A DNA stretch of 64,000 nucleotides from Scolanthus callimorphus (lineage: Eukaryota > Cnidaria > Anthozoa > Actiniaria > Edwardsiidae): positions 310,001 to 374,000 of the forward strand of contig JAWWUD010000097.1 of assembly GCA_033964015.1 (NCBI GenBank), in the 5' to 3' direction. Position 1 is the stretch's first letter, and each line of letters begins with the position of its first letter. Positions 31,011 to 41,559 of this stretch are shown here, in pieces. The notes beneath the pieces are model-generated. The model worked only from the letters and a program-made list of their open reading frames with translations, was not told where the DNA came from and made no database searches. Position numbers and translations under genes: made by a program.

Positions 31011-34000
31011 TTATAATTCCATCTCAGCCATTAAATCGTCCGCATCAATATCTGATCTCTGAGACAGCTTCTTACGCAGTCTTGGAGTGGCCATGCTGAA
31101 GAAATAAAATACAATAAACTCACTAAAGTTTTGAAATACTTCTTTCGTTCAACCTGATCCGGCACGACGCTGGAATCGGAAAGCGGCTGCAGTTTTTTGC
31201 CCAGACCTAACTAGAGAAAAATTCACACGTACCTGTCTTCTGATGAAGTACTTGGCGTTTTCTTGACAGAAGACACTTTGGGAAGCACAACCTTGCTTGT
31301 AGGTGTGCTAATTACTTTGGGCTCACGCCTTCTTCTCCTAAAAAAAAGAAAAAAAAAGAAACACTTTCTCAAGGCGAGATAAAAAAACAAAAAACAAATG
31401 AATTACGAAGTTATGATGAGATGCTAATGGTGGTTTTAGAACCTATGTAAGTATGTATCCGGGCAATGCCGTACATATTGGCACTTATATTGTACCTTTT
31501 AGCTGCGGGTAAAATGGGCTCGAGATCTTCTTCTAGTAACAGAGGACTGGCATCTACTGGGGCTGTGCTCGTATCTGGTTGAGGAGACGATGGTTGTTCT
31601 GGGCTTCCTGTGGATTCTTCTTCAGAACTAGTACTCATCTGGCGCCTGAATTGTGACGATAATTTTGACAATTGAAACACAAGGTGTAGTAGTGTTTACA
31701 TGTAACAAAATGCGTGGTTTGGCTAGCATTGGCAGGGTGTTAACTTAGGCTACATTCATTATGTATACTACAGGGGGGGGCAGAGGAAATTTTTTTGACA
31801 ATGCAAAATTTTCAGATCCCCCCAAGGCACAACATATTTTTTACGAATCCCCCCTCTTGGTCAAAAGGAAAAAACATGCCCCCCCCCCCCCCATCACCCC
31901 GGAGACAATTTTTTCAATTTATATTTATATCAATTTTACAAAAAATAAAGAACAAGGCTCAATGATAAAAAAAAATACAAAGCGTAAAAATGCAAATAAA
32001 AATCCTAGGTGGCTTTACTTTTTTGTGTCGGTAGTGACTTTCTACCAAGTGATCTGGTGCGCTCCTCGATTGGAGCCTTACTACACATAGGCTGAGTATC
32101 ATTTATTTTGTATTTGATTGTTTGGTATGTTTTCCGTTGTGTGCGCGAAGCGCGCCGCAATTTTGACAATGAAGCTACAAGACTATTAATCAAAAGTCCA
32201 AAGGCGTTTTGTCTGGCAGACGAAAGCCACTGAAGAGGACCTCGAGGAATTGTAGTAAAACAAGAAGGCCTTTTACGATCTTTTAAGTTTAATAAAATTC
32301 TTTATGCGCGCGAAGCGCGCAGTTTTTTTTTCAACATATCAGTTGAAAGAGAGTGAATACACGAGAATAGTAGTGCAAGTGATATTTCTTCAGGAAGGAG
32401 GTTCAAACTCGGTGTTCAACAATTGAGCCTTCCTTCATTTACTATCAAACTGCACAACCTTGTCTTAAATATATATAATACCTCAACAAAAATATGCATC
32501 CCCCCTTCATGTTATGAAAAAAACTTGACATCCCCCCTTTTCCAGTTCCTAAATTTTGAGATCCCCCCCAAAAAAATCCTCTGCCCCCCCCTGTAGTATA
32601 CATAATGAATGCAGCCTTAATGTTAATTTTGAATAGACGGAACTACGCCGCGCCTGCTTTTGGTGCGGACGTAGCTCCCAATCTACTAATCGGGGAGACG
32701 ATGCACACCTTACCCCCTTTCTCTATCAGAGCTCCAGGTGAAAATAATTCAAAGCTATAAGCAAGCTTCTCGGAACAGAGAAACGTCGATACGGTTGGTT
32801 GATCCGGGATTCGAACTCAGGACCGTACACACAGTGTGCCGTGCACAAACACACTGAGCCACCGAGCCATACCCTATTGATAAATCTGGCTCTTCAGACC
32901 AGACGCACGCCCCCCCCCCCTTTTCCAAAACCTGTATCCACCCCTGACGTTTAGAAATGAGTATAAATTATAATCAATACCTCCTTCTAGCTGTCTTTGA
33001 AGGCCCTGTAGCTGCTACATTATCGGTCGCATCGGCATGAGATTCATCTACATATTGGGCTAAAATGAAACGATTACTTTGTCAAAATTCAGGCACTTGG
33101 AAAAAAATAAGCAATATAATATCAGTGTATGGGTTTTCTCGTCATCCCAAGGGCAATAGGACTTGTGATCTTTCTTCTGCGCTTGTTGATATGGACAATA
33201 ACACAATAGCTTGATAGAAAACAATGTGGTGGGCGAATTTTCTCTAGATTTAGGATGCTCAACAGGCGCTAACAGTGATACCAAGGATAACGGAAGCGAA
33301 GCACGACACGCCCCAACCGAAACGGCATGGGGAGCTTTCCGGAGCGCTTTCCGAGAGGATGTTACGCAGGCAACTCTAGATTTTTACTAGCACAAATCCT
33401 AATGCCCTTGTCATCCTAGTAAAAGAACAACAAAACTGGATCACCTTTAGACTTTAGCTGCCTTATCTTCGCTTTCTTTGCATTCAAGACTTCAGCAAAC
33501 TGGAAAATAAAAATATATGTTTTACACGAAAGACATTATATGATTCTTAATTCTCAATCAGAAGAGCTATTACACAGAAAGCGGGCCATGCTGAATAAAA
33601 ATTACCAGTCAGTTTTGGCGTGAAAACAATCAATCCTGACAAAATTTGACCTACCAATGAAATTGGTTTTAGGTACGCTCTCATTGGCTGGAGTAGATTT
33701 TTTTATAAATGCGATTGTTTTCACGTCAAATCTGATTGATCAGTTTTGTTCAGCATGGCCCGATTTCTGTGTCCGCACTTTAAACAGGCCGATCCAGATG
33801 TAGCATATAACCATGGAGTTATTATGCGGGAGACAGCTTCGTTATGCGGGAGACAGCTTCGTCTCCCGTCCCGCATAACCAAAACAGCTTATTATCAAAT
33901 AAGCAGTTCACTTTACTAAAGCAGTTTTTGTAACAACCAACCTTATGATAAAGTTCATCTTCCATCTCCTCCTTTGCTGTGGTACACTTTTCTAGGAGCT

Positions 34001-37000
34001 ATAAAAGAATTAAAAACGTGGTACATCCAAAAAAACTAGCCTAGACGTTCTCGATCTCGTTGCCTGTGTCACGAGAATGTGCTAGTTGGTCCCATGGCCA
34101 GGCTCAGTGAAAAGCCTGGAAGTATGAAACAGTGAGATTTTCGATGACTTGGCCACGCGAAATACGAGGTGACGGCGATCGTTCTCTGGTCACTGAAACC
34201 CACGGTAACACTTACAACACGGGATACCGTTCTTGATGTGCTTCTCTCGTCCAATATTTCGCAATTTTGGGAGAGACATTTTCTTCAAAGGAAACAGCTA
34301 TAAATGGCACGTGGGTTAGCTAGGACTGAATTAAGGCCGATTCACACTTGCGAATTTTGTCGCATTTCTCCCGGCGATCCTTTTCTCGCGAATTGAAATT
34401 CAAATGGTAGTTACTTGAATTCCAAGAACGAAAGGATTTCAAGACTGATTCAGACCATATACGTACGTACCTTCATGGCTTTCCGTCGTTCATCTGAGAG
34501 TCTTCCATTTTCAGATCTTAGTGATAGTATTTCTTCCTACAATTAAAACCAATAATTTGAATAAAATCAAAACCATTAAAACTCAAATTTTAAATTATAG
34601 TTTTAGACATAAATTTTAGTTAATGGGCAATTCCAGAAAATAAAGGTACCCCCCCCCCCCCCCACGGGCGGCATTTGGAAATTCTGATGGGATGGGGGGT
34701 TTAAGAGCTCGGAATTCTGATTGCAAGGGGGGTTTTCGAAGCTGGATTTCTTTAACCTGCCCGGAATTCTATATGCATGGGGGGTAAACCATTTTGGAAA
34801 TTCTGGATGCATGGGGGGGTACAAAACTAGTGCCGCCCGTGGGGAGGGTGCCTTTATTTTCTGGAATTGCCCAATTTGCTACCCAGTATGTGAGCAAATG
34901 ATACCACATGTTACATCAGCCTCTGTACTAGGCCTATAATTACTTATTTGGAGCTGGACATGGGATACACCTCTGGTTTGGCCACATCAAGTGTAGTAAG
35001 ATCACTAGACTGGAGGCATTGTGGCATTTTCAGTGTAGTGTCCCAGCAAAAGAGGGTGCCCACACAAGACATGGGGAGAGCCATGAGGGAGTGGAGTCTA
35101 GCTGCTGTCAGGACACCCTCAACAGATATGATGTAGAGGGTGTAACTGCTGTCAGGACACCCTCAACAGATATGATGTAGAGTGTGTAACTGCTGTCAGG
35201 ACACCCTCAACAGATATGATGCAGAGGGTGTAACTGCTGTCAGGACACCCTCAACAGATATGATGTAGAGGGTGTAACCGCTGTCAGGACACCCTCAACA
35301 GATATGATGTAGAGGGTGTAACTGCTGTCAGGACACCCTCAACAGATATGATGTAGAGGGTGTAACTGCTGTCAGAACACCCTCAACAGATATGATGTAG
35401 AGGGTGTAACTGCTGTCAGGACACCCTCAACAGATATGATGTAGAGGGTGTAACTGCTGTCAGGATGCCCTCGACAGGTATGATGTAGAGTGTGTAACTG
35501 CTGTCAGGACACCCTCAACAGATATGATGTAGAGGGTGTAACTGCTGTCAGGATGCCCTCAACAGATATGATGTAGAGTGTGTAACTGCTGTCAGGACAC
35601 CCTCAACAGATATGATGTAGAGTGTGTAACTGCTGTCAGGACACCCTAAACAGATATGATGTAGAGAGTGTAACTGCTGTCAGGACACCCTCAACAGATA
35701 TGATGTTGAGGGTGTAACTGCTGTCAGGACACCCTCAACAGATATGATGTAGAGGGTGTAACTGCTGTCAGGACACCCTCAACAGATATGACGTAGAGGG
35801 TGTAACTGCTGTCAGGACACCCTCAACTAATATGATGTTTACGAGGATTTGAGGAGAAAGGGTCTAGCTGCTGAGGATGCCTTTCAGAAATGTGGAGGAG
35901 GGAGATGCGGAGGGAGATGCGGGCACATCATGTGTTGTCCGTCACACCTTTTGCGTGTTATGGATGGAAAATGGATAATGAATGGGTAAGGGGGGTACTT
36001 GGCTTGATATAGGGTGGGTATGTGCCGCTGCGAATTTCAAATGCGGACCCCGTTCTAAAACGATTTTTTGAAGAAAAGCTACCCTGTTCATTTTTTTTGC
36101 ACCCAAATGAGACCCCATTCTAAAGATCAATTAATGATACCTGTAAATCAAAATTGCTGTTATTTACATGTTACGGTTTTATTTGTAATAGAATGTTAAA
36201 GCTTGTTGAATTCTTTACATTTAATAAAACAATACATGACCGCCGGGTTGCTTCCTTGAAGATTTTACTGGGCATGGTCTTCATTATCATACCCCGTTGT
36301 AGTGGACGGTTTCCAAACGGTACCCCGTCCTATCGGCTGGAGGAAGAAATCGGGACCATGTTTGGTGGCACATACCCGTATAGCTCTTGTAAGGGAGTAC
36401 CCCCCCGATCCAAAACAATCCAAAACAATAGAAAGTTTTCTATTTTAAAGTCTAATGAAGCGGCATCCTTTAAAAAGGAAAGGTTCGATAAAAGATGTTC
36501 AAAAAGGGAATTACCTTCAGTATTTCTATTTCTCTGACAGCAAAGTCAAACATCTTATTATTTACAGTTGATGATTTATCTATGGACAATTCAAGACTAC
36601 CAAGCTGAAACTAAATAATTAAAGGATAATAGATTATTAGTTCCTCTACAGATGACTAGCACTTCTGTTCAGTAAACACAGGAAACACATCAGGGGTGTC
36701 AATAGTGGACAGCAACCAGCAGTGTATTACCATCTACTTTGCCACTGACCGCTGGATATTTCTGGATGCACACCAAACGCTTTTAGCAAATTCATTTCAG
36801 GGGCGTAGCCAGGGGGGGCCAGGGGGGATTTTCCCATACATTTACTTTATTTGCTGGAGGAAATTTGATCTCAAAATGCTGGAAAACGTATCTCCAGCAC
36901 CCAAAATTTCAAATTTTCTTATGGGGGACATGTCCCCAGCCATCCCTATAAGCAGACACCCACCTCACGAATCTCCCAGCCACCTACATAAAGACAGCAG

Positions 37001-38735
37001 CCTTTACACCTCTGTACATTTAATAGCCCATTTCACGGTTAAAACACGGCACTGTGGGAAGCCTGTATTTAACACCAAAGAGAGGCTCAAGCGGGCACTG
37101 TTTTTTCAAGCGTGCGGGTTGTTCAAATGACGGGAAGAAAAGTTGAGAAATGCATTTTCCCCACTACTGGCAGGTAGATCGAAATGACTTGCTACAGTAT
37201 TTTGGCAAAGGGAAGTGCCCACAGAGAACATTGCCCGCCTCAGCCTCTCTTTGGTGTATACGGGGATTTTAACCGCAGAATGGGCTATTTAATTTAACAT
37301 TGTAAATACAATTAATTATACAGTATCGCCGCTCAGTTTTGCATGATGGTGAAGATGAAAAAATGATGTCATCACAAACCTTGACTCCATCCCCAAGCTG
37401 CTTTTTCCAACTAAACTGAAGAAAGAGCATATACAAATTATAGTTATATCTCATATCAAGGTGTAAAAGGCATCCTATAAAATCACTAACACTTCCTGCA
37501 TTTGTCTGACGTACTGGTCATGCATAAGCTGCCCAAAGAACCAGTGGTTGGATTGAAGAAATTGGGTCCAGTCAGTATAAAATGCAGAATGCAGATTGCA
37601 GAATGCAGATTGCAAATGCAGGATAGAGTTTCAGAATGGGTATACAATGCAGAATCACCCAAAAATGGTAAGATTTGAAAAATATTCAAAGACATGTCTT
37701 GGGAAAGAAAGAACTCTCAGTCTTGATCCTCCTTCTCAGTCTCGATCTGCATTCTGCATTTTATACTGGCCGAAAATTTGTTCTACCTTTAAATTTTCCC
37801 CTTGTGGTGAGGTGTGAAATACAAAACTGTCAGCTCCTCGCTGACCTGTCAATGCCTTGAATGATTGTTGCATGTAGTCCCCAACATCCATGTCAACATT
37901 ATCAGCCATTTCTTGGACATCCTCTCTGGACACTATGCATGCAAACCATGTATTTAAGGCAAATATGTAGATTCTTTGATTGAGGCATAGATATTCTTAT
38001 ATCCATCTATCCAATATATATTTATTGCGTACCAAACTATACAGTTCCCTCCCCTTTGTAAGTAAATGGGGGACAGGTTACAATATGGCCTGGTAGACAT
38101 CCTTGACATCTCTCTCTCATTTTGTTGTTAGCCTATGTGGTTTGGCTGTCGCGCTCTGTAACAACTACCTGAATGCATGACATGCGACTAACTTCATTTA
38201 ATGTTAAAAGACTGACAGAAAGAAAACTCTGCTAGCAGGGTAGCCCAGGCTTGTAGTCCCTCTTCCGGTTGATGGTGGGGGAGTTCTTTCTTTTTATTAT
38301 TATTATTATTAATCAAGGGTCCTAGCAGGGAAAGAGGCTCCCATTCACCCCTTTTGATTTTTTCAAAAGTATTTTTGAAATACGTACATTTTGGTTACAT
38401 ATTCTTACATAAACTTGGTAATTAAAACAAGGTCTTCCATGTGCAAGCACAGGGTACTTTTTATCACCCTGCGATTTCTGAACCATTTGTTTTTGTGTGT
38501 GTGTGTTTTGTTTGAACTTCACATTCAAAATACAGAGGAGGACACGACAGAACTGGCCAGAGCTCATGGCCCTTAAATATCTTTATCTCGACTTACCATT
38601 TGCACTCCAGACGTTTTCCCCGTTCGTCAAAGTCACATATAACGCATCTGAGCCATCGTTATTAAATTTAACGAGCAGATAATAGTTGTTCCCTTCGCTT
38701 TCTATTTTGCTCAAAACTTCCCCTGGCGCCGCCAT
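31011..38735 (-). CDS. XRCC4: DNA repair protein XRCC4, complete, eleven exons
   Basis: Exons: 38735-38597, 37932-37787, 37415-37380, 36604-36515, 34536-34471, 33998-33942, 33499-33445, 33059-32981, 31645-31496, 31337-31233 and 31095-31011, total 1008 nt, 335 residues, the same size as human (336), all phases matching. XRCC4 is the DNA ligase IV partner in non-homologous end joining. The globular head spans about 1-130 (YYLLVKFNNDGSDALYVTLT, VWSANG, VGDYMQQSFKALTG, FSWKKQLGDGVKLGSLELSI). The coiled-coil stalk that binds ligase IV spans about 120-196 (EILSLRSENGRLSDERRKAM, LLEKCTTAKEEMEDELYHK, FAEVLNAKKAKIRQLKSK). The C-terminal third is a Ser/Pro-rich disordered tail with the basic cluster KRRRRR, ending in an acidic DADDLMAEMEL like the vertebrate EDLFDEI end. 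The start ATGGCGGCGCC overlaps a GCCGCCAT YY1-type motif. Introns hold several MITEs and a minisatellite. Confidence 0.95.
31748..32616. mobile_element. TIR element with 3-bp TTA target duplication (XRCC4 intron 8)
   Basis: An 869-bp element with inverted ends GGCTACATTCATTATGTATA and ...TACATAATGAATGCAGCC, each next to a run of G or C (GGGGGGGGCAGAGGA). TTA flanks it on both sides (31745-31747 and 32617-32619), the target-site preference of PIF/Harbinger elements. The interior is AT-rich with poly-C runs and no transposase. Superfamily is inferred from the target site and ends. Confidence 0.7.
32795..32872 (-). repeat. tRNA-like / tRNA-derived SINE head
   Basis: On the - strand, GGCTCGGTGGCTCAGTGTG looks like an A-box region and GAGTTCGAATCCCGG like a B-box, with spacing near 40 bp. 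The stem ends are not well paired and no anticodon loop can be assigned, so I call it a tRNA-derived repeat and not a tRNA gene. It is in XRCC4 intron 8. Confidence 0.45.
34624..34873. mobile_element. MITE, family F, copy 1 (XRCC4 intron 4)
   Basis: Ends TGGGCAATTCCAGAAAATAA and TTATTTTCTGGAATTGCCCA are perfectly inverted, and the interior is built of short GGAATTC-containing units and poly-C/poly-G runs. A second copy begins at 48199. Confidence 0.8.
35100..35838 (+). repeat. 44-bp minisatellite, about 17 copies (XRCC4 intron 4)
   Basis: Tandem units of 44 bp containing GCTGTCAGGACACCCTCAAC and AGATATGATGTAGAGGGTGT. Most copies differ at one to three positions (for example GATGCCCTCGACAGG near 35465). 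It is a true tandem array, not spaced repeats with unique spacers. Confidence 0.95.
36798..36950. mobile_element. GGGGCGTAGCC-type element, copy 3
   Basis: Starts CAGGGGCGTAGCCAGGGGGG and has the internal GGAAATTTGATCTCAAAATG region. The right border is uncertain. It lies in XRCC4 intron 3. Confidence 0.5.
37017..37295. mobile_element. MITE in XRCC4 intron 3
   Basis: Inverted ends ATTTAATAGCCCATTTCACG and GCAGAATGGGCTATTTAAT, with inner arms ACACCAAAGAGAGGCT / AGCCTCTCTTTGGTGT. It sits about 85 bp downstream of exon 3. Confidence 0.75.
37565..37775. mobile_element. Inverted-repeat element abutting XRCC4 exon 2 donor
   Basis: CCAGTCAGTATAAAATGCAG is inverted as CTGCATTTTATACTGGCC. Multiple GCAGAATGCAGATT direct repeats fill the left arm. 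Its right border is about 12 bp from the end of exon 2. Confidence 0.65.
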
Positions 38736-39026
38736 TTTGAATTACCCGCACGATTGGGACTGGGTTGAGCCTAATCGCCACAGGTTGCCCGAAACGACGC
38801 AAAAAAAATAATTGCGCAGAAAATTGTAGCGCACCAAAACATTCTAAAAAAGATTTAGCTTTCCCAGAAGTTCACAACCAGAAGTGTCCATCTTGGTATT
38901 ATTTAAATCTTGGTAGAACGTTGCTATTACAGAGGACCAACCAAGGAGGAAGACCAACGCCCCCGTTCCTATTTATGTTGATAGGTGGACCATACCAAGT
39001 GCGTAGCAACGCTTGTTGCCGATATA

Positions 39027-39310
39027 ACAGGTGACGGGAAGACCTTAGCATCCAAGTGTTGCTATTGTATGTGACGGGAAGACCTTAGCAACCAAGTGCG
39101 TTGCTGTTGTGAGACGGGAAGCCCATACCAACCAAAGTGCGTAGCACCCAAGAGCATAGCAACGCTCGTTCCTATTGTAGGTGATAGGCGGACCTTACCA
39201 ACCAACTTCATAGCAACGAAACTCGCTACTTGTCGGTGACGGGCGGACCTTACGATCCAAGTGCACAGCAACGCTCGCTGCTATTGTCGGTGACGGGAAA
39301 ACCTTACAAA
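39027..39310 (+). repeat. Irregular tandem repeat upstream of XRCC4
   Basis: About five imperfect units of 50-60 bp containing GGTGACGGGAAGACC and CCAAGTGCGTAGCAACGCT, ending in a poly-C run. They lie within 0.6 kb upstream of the XRCC4 start. Confidence 0.75.
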
Positions 39311-40044
39311 CCTACTCCCCCCCCCCCCAGTGTTATTGTAAATGATGAATATGAATGTAGATCAACACTTCGTCCGTTAGCTCCTGTTACGAGAAATAAC
39401 CCAGAGAAGAACAAGAGTTGTGTCAGTTTATTTTCGTTGTCAAATTGCGAGCACAGGAAGAGTTCTGTGCGCATTTTATTACATGATAGATAAGGATCTA
39501 ATTACAATGCTACGATGGGACCCCTATGGAAGATCACCACAGGTATACCGCGTCTATAACGCCTAATCGGTTGTGTAATTCACTGCTTTTTCAGGACCAT
39601 TTCAAATCAATACAATCAATACTTCTGCAAATTATATAAAACGGTTTAAGATTTAGTTCTAGGTCGTCTAAAACGCTTTTCGAGTACCAATAGCGTTCAC
39701 TAGATGCGTAGAAATATACCTGGTGCTAAATTGCTGCCAAAAGGAGCCACTGGTAAATGAAAATATCCCAGCTGTGGGGAAGATGTATCCTGCGCCGACA
39801 TTCTGAATAACGAATGAACGTTGTTCTAGTAAATCCTGCATCGGTATGACTTATGCGATGCCACGATTTTCACCTAGATAATTTCAATTACTGTTTCAGA
39901 AAGGGAACAGAAATACTCCAGTTACCAACAGCATTTGTTTGAACCCGAGACAAAGGTTAAACTTGCACTGTTAGGGACGTCAAACTCGTTAGCATTACAA
40001 AAGGACTGACCGTCACATTACATGTAAATGGATCCACAGAAGTG

Positions 40045-40146
40045 TTGGATCCCGGATCCCATGCTCTGGATCCCGGATCCCACACTCTGGATCCCGGATC
40101 CCACACTCTGGATCCCGGAGCCCACACTCTGGATCCCGGATCCCAA
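40045..40146 (+). repeat. 21-bp tandem repeat (GGATCCCGGATCCCACACTCT)n
   Basis: About five near-identical 21-bp units. The unit includes GGATCC palindromes. Confidence 0.9.
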
Positions 40147-41336
40147 ACCTCAAATTTAGCTGGATCCCTGATCGCCTTACATAGGGCGAGACTGATTTGC
40201 ACTCCAAGAGAATGATCAGTGTCTGCCTGGTCAACCTTAGCCTCTCGGGAACTGAGAAGGTCTCTTGGAATTCAATGTTTGCACTGCCTCTTTACTCATT
40301 CAACTTGAAACCTTTTGAATTAGACCATACATCTTGTTGCCACCCAATTCAGATCATGTGATGATTCATTTGGGTGTTAACATTATCAATTTTTATTCAC
40401 ATGACCGCGAGTACACGAGTATATGCGCAGAAATAACAAAAAAGCATCCACCCACAGGATACTCTAGCGTACAAAGAGACGCAATTGAAAAACGATATTA
40501 ATGTACTCTAATAATATCTAACAATTTCCCTTCTAATTTTTCTTCAAATAATTATTTTCTAAAAAGCCTATTCTTTTATAAGTAACCCTCTCGCATTATT
40601 CCGCACAGAAAAGCCTGACTGGCTGAACCATCATCATAAACTACCCTTCTATGGGCTAATGAAGCAAAGATTAACTCTGTCGAGTTAATGTTTTTTTTAA
40701 TTTTGTACAAAGCATTTATGAATAATTTAGCTTTTTATTCTAACGGCAAACCAACAGTAGATGAAACATACTGTATGCTGAAGCCAAAGTATTATAATAC
40801 ATAAAATATCAAGTCAATTGCGTGACACCTTAATTACGAGGACATGGTCATCTAGAAGACAGGAAAATAATTATTGTCACAAAACAATTTTTTCTCTTTT
40901 CTTCAGTTTGGGAAATTTCAGGAACTAAGCATTGCAAAGAACCTTCATACGCGGTTTTGACTAGACTATACAGTACACAAGTAGACTAGACTAGACTAGA
41001 CTAGACTAGAATGGACGGTACAAAATGTGCTGAAGAAATATTTTACCACAGTTTCCTCAAACCTTTGACAACTCGGTACAATTTACGTTTCTTGTCCGTT
41101 CAAGCAAGAGAGGTTTTAATATACCAGGTGGCGATGTAAAAGCTTTTGCGTAAATATTAAAATTTAAAAATCTATACTATGGACTACCCGCGGATTCTTG
41201 ATCTCCATCTTTTTCTAAGCGGCGCCCATGATTTTCCAGCGGTTTTACCCAATACGAAAATGGCTGCATCAAATCGAGGCTATAGTAAAACTGCGCCCTT
41301 AATACACTTTTCAGCGGTCATGCTAAATAGGAAAAT

Positions 41337-41552
41337 GGCCTAAAGTCCCGTTCACACGATGCGATCTGTGCTGCGATTTCTTCGGCAATCTCACGGCAAT
41401 ATTTATCGCGCGTGTGTTCAAAACGACTACGACATTGCAAGTGGAATCGCCATAAGATTGCCAGAAGTTCCGCACGCCGTGCGATGTAGCATCGCCAGGA
41501 GATCGCCAAAGACATCGCAGCTGAAATCGTGCCGTGTGAACGGGCCTTAAAG
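41337..41552. mobile_element. MITE nine bases after the CASK stop codon
   Basis: Inverted ends CCTAAAGTCCCGTTCACACG and GTGTGAACGGGCCTTAAAG, with inner complementary GATGCGATC / GCGATGTAG-type arms. Ends resemble elements at 34333-34400 and 52359-52622 (AAGGCC...TTCACAC). It must be part of the CASK 3' untranslated region unless the poly(A) site lies within a few bases. Confidence 0.75.
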
Positions 41553-41559
41553 AGACGAG

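Larger units (their letters stand above)
38736..41336. other. Intergenic stretch, XRCC4 promoter and CASK downstream
   Basis: No gene seen. Starts with the XRCC4 promoter (GCCGCCATTTTG at the start codon). Contains an irregular tandem array of 50-60 bp units with GTGACGGGAAGACCTTA at about 39027-39310, a (GGATCCCGGATCCCACACTCT)n array at about 40045-40146, a fragment of the NUFIP1-intron inner element near 40324-40375, and a (CTAGA)n microsatellite at 40977-41011. Confidence 0.6.

Noticed and set aside
32795..32872. tRNA gene on the - strand
   Set aside because: A- and B-box matches are present but the acceptor stem and anticodon arm do not pair, and it sits in an intron; it is better read as a tRNA-derived SINE piece.
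35100..35838. Possible CRISPR-like array
   Set aside because: The units are contiguous 44-bp tandem repeats with no unique spacers, in the intron of an animal gene.
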